Shown here: piece after piece, positions 58,619-64,000 of the stretch
How positions within the stretch are numbered: the first letter of the stretch is position 1
Layout of the letters: each line of letters starts with the position of its first letter
Assembly: GCF_963667555.1 (NCBI RefSeq)
Contig: NZ_OY763421.1
Coordinates: 186,001-250,000 of the forward strand
DNA: 64,000 nucleotides
Reading direction: 5' to 3'
Origin: an uncultured Methanolobus sp.
Lineage (GTDB): Archaea > Halobacteriota > Methanosarcinia > Methanosarcinales > Methanosarcinaceae
The notes under the pieces: model-generated
Databases searched by the model: none
Told to the model about the DNA's origin: nothing
The model's input: only the letters and a program-made list of their open reading frames with translations
Made by a program: the position numbers and the translations under genes

Positions 58619-59221
58619 TTAGTTGTACATTTTACGATACAGTTGTGCGTTTGCTACAACCGGTTCGAACTGGCCCTGAAGTTCTGCTGGCATCTTCTGG
58701 GTCTGTTCAGTTGCGAAATAACCATCATCAAGAGAATCATGGAACATCTGCATTACTTCTACTCTTTCAGCTTCAGTGAAGTGCAAAAGGACATTTTTGC
58801 AGATGACCAGGTTCAGTCCTGACCTTATTGGTTTCATATCCAGAAGGTTATGTCTTGTGAAATCCACACTTCTTCTTATCTCATCGGATATCTGGTAATG
58901 GTCAGGTTCATCTGCTGGAGTGAAATACTTGTCAAATATTGGTTTTGGTATTCTCTGAACCATTTCCCTTGGATATATTCCATCCTTGATAATGTCGGCG
59001 AAAAGATTACTGTTATCAATGTCAGTTGCGTGTATTCTTACGTTTCTGAAGATCATTCCCATATTCTCTCTTAAGACTATGGCCAGCGAATAAGGTTCCG
59101 GACCCATTGCACAACCCGCATCCCATATATGGATGTATCTTCTGCTTCTGAGTTCAGGAATTACGTAGTCTCTGATCATTTCCAGTGTTTGCATGTCTCT
59201 GAAGAAATATGTGAATGCCAT
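58619..59221 (-). CDS. cheR: CheR-type methyltransferase, N-terminal domain missing
   Basis: 200 residues. CheR methylates glutamates of chemotaxis transducers using S-adenosylmethionine. The SAM motif is IWDAGCAMGPEPYSLAIV (~32-49), followed by the family blocks IHATDIDNSNL and ICKNVLLHFTE. The usual N-terminal all-alpha substrate domain (~70 residues) is absent: the protein starts with FTYFFRD, where the second domain begins. A TATA-like run lies near 59266. The start ATG 59221 follows GGAGAG. Confidence 0.85.
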   Translation of the reverse strand: MAFTYFFRDMQTLEMIRDYVIPELRSRRYIHIWDAGCAMGPEPYSLAIVLRENMGMIFRNVRIHATDIDNSNLFADIIKDGIYPREMVQRIPKPIFDKYFTPADEPDHYQISDEIRRSVDFTRHNLLDMKPIRSGLNLVICKNVLLHFTEAERVEVMQMFHDSLDDGYFATEQTQKMPAELQGQFEPVVANAQLYRKMYN

Positions 59222-59420
59222 AATGTTTCTCTCCTATATTGGAAAGAATTGCATGGGCATAAATATATATATAATGTACAAACGTGAGAGGACTGTGGCC
59301 ATGCCTTCTGATTGCATAAATAGCAATAATGGTCAAAAAACAAAGTTAATAGAATTTAAGATATAAGTAAAAAAATAAAACAAACAATGAACAGAAATAA
59401 AAAGATCAAATCCTGCCCTT

Positions 59421-59912
59421 TCAGGCAAGACTTGCGATTTCCTGTGCTTCTTTCTTGTTCATTACCTTTGCAAGGTCAAGAAGGATCAGGAGACGGTCAT
59501 CGATCTTTCCAACACCGGTAATATATTCGCGGCTGATGGTGGAAGTCACAAGTTCTGGTGCTGGATCCACGCTTGATCTGGGGATTCTTAGAACCTCATT
59601 GACAGAATCGACTATCATTCCAACAACATTAGTGCCGATCTCAACGACAATGATACGTGAATGTGCATCTACTTCCTTTGAAGCAAGGTTGAATCGTTTA
59701 TCAAGGTTAATGACAACGATGATCTTTCCACGAAGGTTGATGACACCCTCTACAAATTCAGGAGATTGTGGGATCTGAGTGATCTCCGGCATCCTGATTA
59801 TCTCCTGTACTTTCATGATCTCTACGCCAAACTCTTCTCCACCCAGCTGGAAAACTACCATTTGTAATAATTCATCAGTCGGGCCATTTCCGGATATTGA
59901 AACATCTTTCAT
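59421..59912 (-). CDS. cheW: CheW coupling protein
   Basis: 163 residues. CheW links transducers to the CheA kinase. The SH3-like pattern is clear: VFQLGGEEFGVEIMKVQEIIR, GVINLRGKIIVVINLDKRF, and GMIVDSVNEVLRIP. It starts 12 bp after the multi-HAMP transducer and is its likely adaptor. No CheA is visible in the window. Confidence 0.93.
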   Translation of the reverse strand: MKDVSISGNGPTDELLQMVVFQLGGEEFGVEIMKVQEIIRMPEITQIPQSPEFVEGVINLRGKIIVVINLDKRFNLASKEVDAHSRIIVVEIGTNVVGMIVDSVNEVLRIPRSSVDPAPELVTSTISREYITGVGKIDDRLLILLDLAKVMNKKEAQEIASLA

Positions 59913-59924
59913 CTTCTCATCTCA

Positions 59925-62900
59925 TTATACGAGGATATGTTCCTCTCTGTCTTTTCGTTCCATTTTCCCGGGGCTAGCACTATTCCCACCATTCATGGAA
60001 ACGGATTCTAAAATAAATTTATCAACTACAAGCTTCATATCAGCTGCAAGACATGACAGGTCTTCTGCTGATCTTGAAAGCTCCTGCATTGTTGCAGTTT
60101 GCTGTTCCACAGCTGCTGATGCTTCTTCAGTTCCCGCAGCAGATTCTTCTGATATGGCACTTACCTCTTCTATTGAGGAAGTTACTTCTTCAATAGAAGC
60201 AGACTGCTCCTGTGCTGCAGCAGCAATATCCTGTACCATATTAGCTATCTGTGTGCCAGCAGCGACAACCTGTTCTACAACCTGCACTGCTTCGTTCAAG
60301 GCTAGAGAACCAGTATCAACTTCAGCAGATCCCTGCTGCATTGAAGTAACTGCATTGTGCGTACCTTCCTGGATCTCACCAATGAGTGTTGATATCTGCT
60401 TTGCAGCATTTCCTGAATCTTCTGCAAGCTTTCTGACCTCATCTGCGACCACTGCAAATCCACGGCCATGTTCTCCTGCACGTGCTGCTTCAATAGCTGC
60501 GTTCAATGAAAGGAGGTTTGTCTGGTCAGCAATGTTTGTTATGAGATTGACAATTTCTCCGATCTGCTTGGATTTACCGTCAAGCTCCATAATAACTCCT
60601 GATGATTCAGCAGTTGCACTCTTTATTGAATCCATCTTTATTATCAGGTCTTTGGCTATTGTACCAAGGTTGCTTATCAGGTCATTGGAATCCTTTGCAT
60701 TCTCTGCTGCCTTCTGTGAGTTTGTTGCAACTTCCTGCACGGTCATGGTCATATCAACCATTGCACGTGAGACTTCTTCTGTCTTTGATGCCTGGCTCTG
60801 TGCTCCTTTTGAGATCTCAGACACGGTGTCTGCTATCTCGTAGGATGAAGCTGACATCTCTTCAACAGATGCTGACATCTCTTCTGAAGTGGATGCAACA
60901 TTTCTTGAACTGTCGTGGATAAGTGAAACAACATTATTCAGGGATTTTCTGGTGTTTTCAATACCGTCTGTAAGTTCTTTGAACTCACCAACTCCGTGGA
61001 TCTTGATCGGTTTGCTCAGGTCATTGTTGGATATTGCTTCAAGAACTCTTGATGAGTCTGCAATAATGGCCTGGAGGTTTCCACCGAATTCATCAATTGC
61101 ATTAGAGAATACTCTGAAATCACCTTCAGTATTAAAGCCGAATCTTGCATCAAGATGACCTGCTGCATATTCATGGACCATGCGCATTGCTTCGTTCATT
61201 GGTGCCATGAGGGCGTCTATTGCCATGTTCACGGTATTGATGGCATCCTGGAAGCTTCCCTCATACAAAGTCCCATCAGCTCTGTAATCCAGGTTTCCGG
61301 ATTCAGCAGCATTACCGAGTTTAATGAACTCATCAACAATTCCTTCTATATTGCCCATCATGGTGATGTAGCATGGAATAAGTTCATCGTTCTCTGAACG
61401 CTTGCCTATCTTCTTCAGTCCTTCAAGGTCGCTCAGGTCACCCCTGGCAATATTCTTGTTAACATTTGTAATAGTGAGCACTCTCTGGCGAATACCGTTG
61501 GTTGCTTCTGCAACTTCAGCATAGATTCCCTGGTAATTACCTTCCACGCCTCTTGTAAGGTCGTTGTTCTGCATCAGGTGCAGGACTTCATTTGCCTCGA
61601 CAAGTCCGCCAAGTCCTTCAATACAATCATTGATATTGTTCTTGATCCTGTTGAAATCACCAAGATACTCTTCAGTTATTCTTTCAGGGATCTCTCCTCT
61701 TGAAATCTGCTCTACGTATCCGGCAGTTACATTAAGTGGACAGATGATAGCATCCAGGCAATTGTTCACACCTTCAACGACCTTGCCGAAGTCACCTGTG
61801 TGTCTGGAAGCATTTGCCCTGACATCAAGACGACCTTCCACACCGGCATTGGCCAGCAACAAAGCATCCTCAACAAGCATGTTCACAGCGTCGATACACT
61901 GGTTGAGGTTGTCTTTTATGTGGTTGAAGTCACCATTGTACTCATCGGTGATCTTCTCAGGAATGTTACCCTTTGAGATACGATCTACATAATCTGCTGC
62001 AACGTTAAGCGGATCAACTACGGAGTCAAGTGTTTCGTTGATTCCGTCAAGAACACGTTTGAATCCGCCTTCATAGCCGGAAGAGTCTGCTCTGTAAGCA
62101 AGATGTCCTGATTTGGCCGCATCTGTCAGGTCAACGGTCTCATTGATCATTCCATTGACATTTTCCATCATTTTTATAAAAGAAGGAGTAATGTTATCGT
62201 TCTCTGAACGTTTTCCACTTCCGTTTCCTATTTCACGATATTCAGAAAGGTCGCTCATATCTCCACGTGATATGTTCTGGGCTGTGTCTGTTATATGGAG
62301 AAGACGGCCACGGACATCATTTACTGCATTACCGACTTCAGCATAGATTCCCTGGTAGTTGCCTTCCACGTGGCTGGTATAATCATTGACTGCCATTTTC
62401 TGCAGTACATTATTTGCCTCGACCATGCCGCCAAGACCATCGATACATGCATTGATGTTGTCTTTTATCTTGTTGAAGTCACCATGATAGTCATCTGTTA
62501 TTTTCTCAGGGATCTCTCCCTTTGAGATACGGTCTACATAATCTGCTGTCACGTAAAGTGGGTTTGTCAATGCGTCAAATGCACCGTTTACGGTACTTAC
62601 AGCTTCCTGGAAAAGACCGCTGAAATTAGAAGAATCCAATCTGTATTCCAGGTTTCCGGCCTCAGCAGCCTGTCCAAGTTCTATGAACTCGTCGGCCATT
62701 CCCTTGACAGTTTCCATGAGTCCGATGGTGTATGGCAATAACCTGTCATTATCAGAACGCTTTCCAGCCTGCTTGTATCTTGGCAGGTCACTGAAGTCAC
62801 CTCTGGCCATGTATTCGAATGTACGCTGGATGTTCAGGAGTCTGTTGCGGACTTCATTGACTGCATACGCATTGTCTTTGAAAATTCCGTCATACTGGCC

Positions 62901-63566
62901 TTCCACGCCATTGTCAAAGTCATTGACAGCCAGTTTAAGCAGTATGTCCGTACTTTCGGTAAGTGGTTTTGCAATTGAATCAAGAGTATTGTTCAGGTTC
63001 TCTATAATGGTCCTGAATTCTCCACCGTGTCTGGTGGCATCAGCACGGATGTCTACTTTACCTTCTGAACCGGCCTGTGCCAGCATTTCAGAATCTTCGA
63101 TAAGAGCGTTAATGGCATCTACACAAACGTTGAGCCTGTCCTTAAAATCGTTGTAACTGCCTTTGAATTCCTTTGTTATTTTAGGAGGAATGTCTCCGTC
63201 TGAAAGGCGTGTCACATATTTTGATGCTGCCATAAATGGAGTTACTATGGCATCAAGCATCTGGTTAACACCTGCTGCAAGTTCCCTGTATTCTCCATCA
63301 AAGTCTTCAGGTTTTGTCCTGATGTCCAGGCGACCTTCAACGGTTGCGGTTACCATCTGATTTACCTGCTTTGATAGTTCATGCTGTTGTTCAACTTCAT
63401 TTTTCCATCCAGCAGCCTTATCTAAGAATGCATTTAGCGCATCTGCCATTTCTTTCTCGACACCTGTTGATGTCAGATCAAGTCTTGCATCGAACCGCCC
63501 TTCATCAACTGATTTCAAGACTCCGATGATCTCTTTGTATACTTTATTGTTGTTTTTCCCTAACAT
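59925..63566 (-). CDS. Soluble multi-HAMP methyl-accepting transducer
   Basis: 1213 residues, no membrane helix and no recognised ligand domain. Residues ~1-880 are a chain of HAMP-like modules built from repeated blocks: P-x-K-I-T-x-x-Y-x-G-D-F-N-x-I-K at ~128, 353, 537 and 628; V-E-G-x-Y-x-G-I-Y at ~221, 400 and 674; and A-R-G-D-x-S-D-L with K-R-S-x-N-D at ~254, 434 and 707. Residues ~890-1190 are the methyl-accepting coiled coil, with the signalling tip [18 protein letters not shown] and [22 protein letters not shown] (~1009-1048). It probably senses an internal signal and passes it through CheW. Confidence 0.93.
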   Translation of the reverse strand: MLGKNNNKVYKEIIGVLKSVDEGRFDARLDLTSTGVEKEMADALNAFLDKAAGWKNEVEQQHELSKQVNQMVTATVEGRLDIRTKPEDFDGEYRELAAGVNQMLDAIVTPFMAASKYVTRLSDGDIPPKITKEFKGSYNDFKDRLNVCVDAINALIEDSEMLAQAGSEGKVDIRADATRHGGEFRTIIENLNNTLDSIAKPLTESTDILLKLAVNDFDNGVEGQYDGIFKDNAYAVNEVRNRLLNIQRTFEYMARGDFSDLPRYKQAGKRSDNDRLLPYTIGLMETVKGMADEFIELGQAAEAGNLEYRLDSSNFSGLFQEAVSTVNGAFDALTNPLYVTADYVDRISKGEIPEKITDDYHGDFNKIKDNINACIDGLGGMVEANNVLQKMAVNDYTSHVEGNYQGIYAEVGNAVNDVRGRLLHITDTAQNISRGDMSDLSEYREIGNGSGKRSENDNITPSFIKMMENVNGMINETVDLTDAAKSGHLAYRADSSGYEGGFKRVLDGINETLDSVVDPLNVAADYVDRISKGNIPEKITDEYNGDFNHIKDNLNQCIDAVNMLVEDALLLANAGVEGRLDVRANASRHTGDFGKVVEGVNNCLDAIICPLNVTAGYVEQISRGEIPERITEEYLGDFNRIKNNINDCIEGLGGLVEANEVLHLMQNNDLTRGVEGNYQGIYAEVAEATNGIRQRVLTITNVNKNIARGDLSDLEGLKKIGKRSENDELIPCYITMMGNIEGIVDEFIKLGNAAESGNLDYRADGTLYEGSFQDAINTVNMAIDALMAPMNEAMRMVHEYAAGHLDARFGFNTEGDFRVFSNAIDEFGGNLQAIIADSSRVLEAISNNDLSKPIKIHGVGEFKELTDGIENTRKSLNNVVSLIHDSSRNVASTSEEMSASVEEMSASSYEIADTVSEISKGAQSQASKTEEVSRAMVDMTMTVQEVATNSQKAAENAKDSNDLISNLGTIAKDLIIKMDSIKSATAESSGVIMELDGKSKQIGEIVNLITNIADQTNLLSLNAAIEAARAGEHGRGFAVVADEVRKLAEDSGNAAKQISTLIGEIQEGTHNAVTSMQQGSAEVDTGSLALNEAVQVVEQVVAAGTQIANMVQDIAAAAQEQSASIEEVTSSIEEVSAISEESAAGTEEASAAVEQQTATMQELSRSAEDLSCLAADMKLVVDKFILESVSMNGGNSASPGKMERKDREEHILV

Positions 63567-63749
63567 GTTTTCACCCTACAGTCATAAAAGTCATCTCTCA
63601 AGGTTAACTTTTACATACCTGCTGCCGATTTGCACATCATACTATTCAGTATAATTATAATTATGCAGATTTAGAGATGTTTATAATTATATAAAAATAT
63701 ATCCTCAAATACTATATAAATGCACGCATATATCAATTAGCGCCTTATG

Positions 63750-64000
63750 CTAGTGATTTATTTTTAAAATGGACAATGAAGAAACCATGTCCTGATATCC
63801 GGAATCAGCAATATTCAATTGTTCATCTTTTCCTAATATCTTCCTGGATTCTATCAATAGAAGAATACGGTCTTCAAGTTTAGCTACATCTTTCACACAT
63901 TCTGAACTTTTACTAGGTGTGAGGATGTCAGGTGCCGGATTAATATCAGCGTATGGAATTCTGAGTACTTCACTTACGGAATCGACCATAATTCCTACAG
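63750..64000 (-). CDS. Second CheW-like protein, C-terminal part (cut by window edge)
   Basis: About 83 residues of the C-terminal half of a CheW domain: VGIMVDSVSEVLRIPYADI at the edge, then VAKLEDRILLLIESRKIL and an extended tail. It resembles the complete CheW at 59421, with the same V-D-S-V-x-E-V-L-R-I-P block. Its N-terminus lies beyond the window. It is read towards the transducer gene, 183 bp upstream of it. Confidence 0.85.
   Translation of the reverse strand, partial: VGIMVDSVSEVLRIPYADINPAPDILTPSKSSECVKDVAKLEDRILLLIESRKILGKDEQLNIADSGYQDMVSSLSILKINH

Overview
The window comes from a methylotrophic methanogenic archaeon of the Methanosarcinales (Methanolobus- or Methanococcoides-like; genus not provable here). 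The signature genes are a methanol methyltransferase operon (mtaC-mtaB), a methylcobamide:coenzyme M methyltransferase (mtaA-like), the corrinoid reductive activase ramA, a deoxyhypusine synthase, archaeal TATA-type promoters and a C/D box guide RNA.

Region by region. 1-11.9 kb: a type I-E CRISPR-Cas locus, with the 3' end of cas3, then cas8e, cse2, cas7, cas5, cas6e, cas1 and cas2, a 135-bp leader and an array of 82 repeats (29 nt, 61-nt period) whose trailer end decays. 12-18 kb: an MFS transporter, a flavoprotein disulfide reductase, a small Sm-like protein, an Hsp20 chaperone and a PAS/GAF histidine kinase. 18-21 kb: a three-gene set (DUF39-CBS, NIL-ferredoxin, UPF0280) linked to homocysteine formation. 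21-27.3 kb: a membrane protein, an aminotransferase, then a DtxR-type regulator and a feoA-feoB iron operon. 27.6-36.8 kb: the methanol region, with ramA, a CobW-type GTPase, a long mtaCB leader, mtaCB, a hydantoinase-like ASKHA protein and mtaA. 37-41.4 kb: a second Sm-like protein, an Lhr-type helicase with a metallophosphoesterase, and a small membrane protein. 41.5-43.5 kb: an AT-rich accessory patch with a truncated regulator, an orphan and a GIY-YIG-like protein. 43.6-45.4 kb: deoxyhypusine synthase, pyrF and a C/D box sRNA. 45.4-57.8 kb: an actin-like ATPase with a repeat-built coiled-coil partner, followed by a polyphosphate cluster (ppx, ppk1, membrane CHAD protein, PPK2 tandem enzyme, CYTH-HD protein) that includes a ferredoxin and an MgtC-like membrane protein. 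58.2-64 kb: a chemotaxis-type module (acetyltransferase-like, CheR, CheW, a 1213-residue soluble multi-HAMP transducer, and a second CheW cut by the window edge).

How the parts work together. MtaB and MtaC move the methyl group of methanol onto a corrinoid and MtaA passes it to coenzyme M, while RamA restores oxidised corrinoid. The CobW GTPase and the hydantoinase-like protein sit beside this pathway and may serve it. The polyphosphate genes cover synthesis, hydrolysis, binding and nucleotide phosphorylation, and the adjacent actin-like/coiled-coil pair is the best candidate for an undescribed system. Two related noncoding elements of about 195 bp with imperfect terminal inverted repeats lie 44 kb apart. 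No tRNA or rRNA gene was seen.
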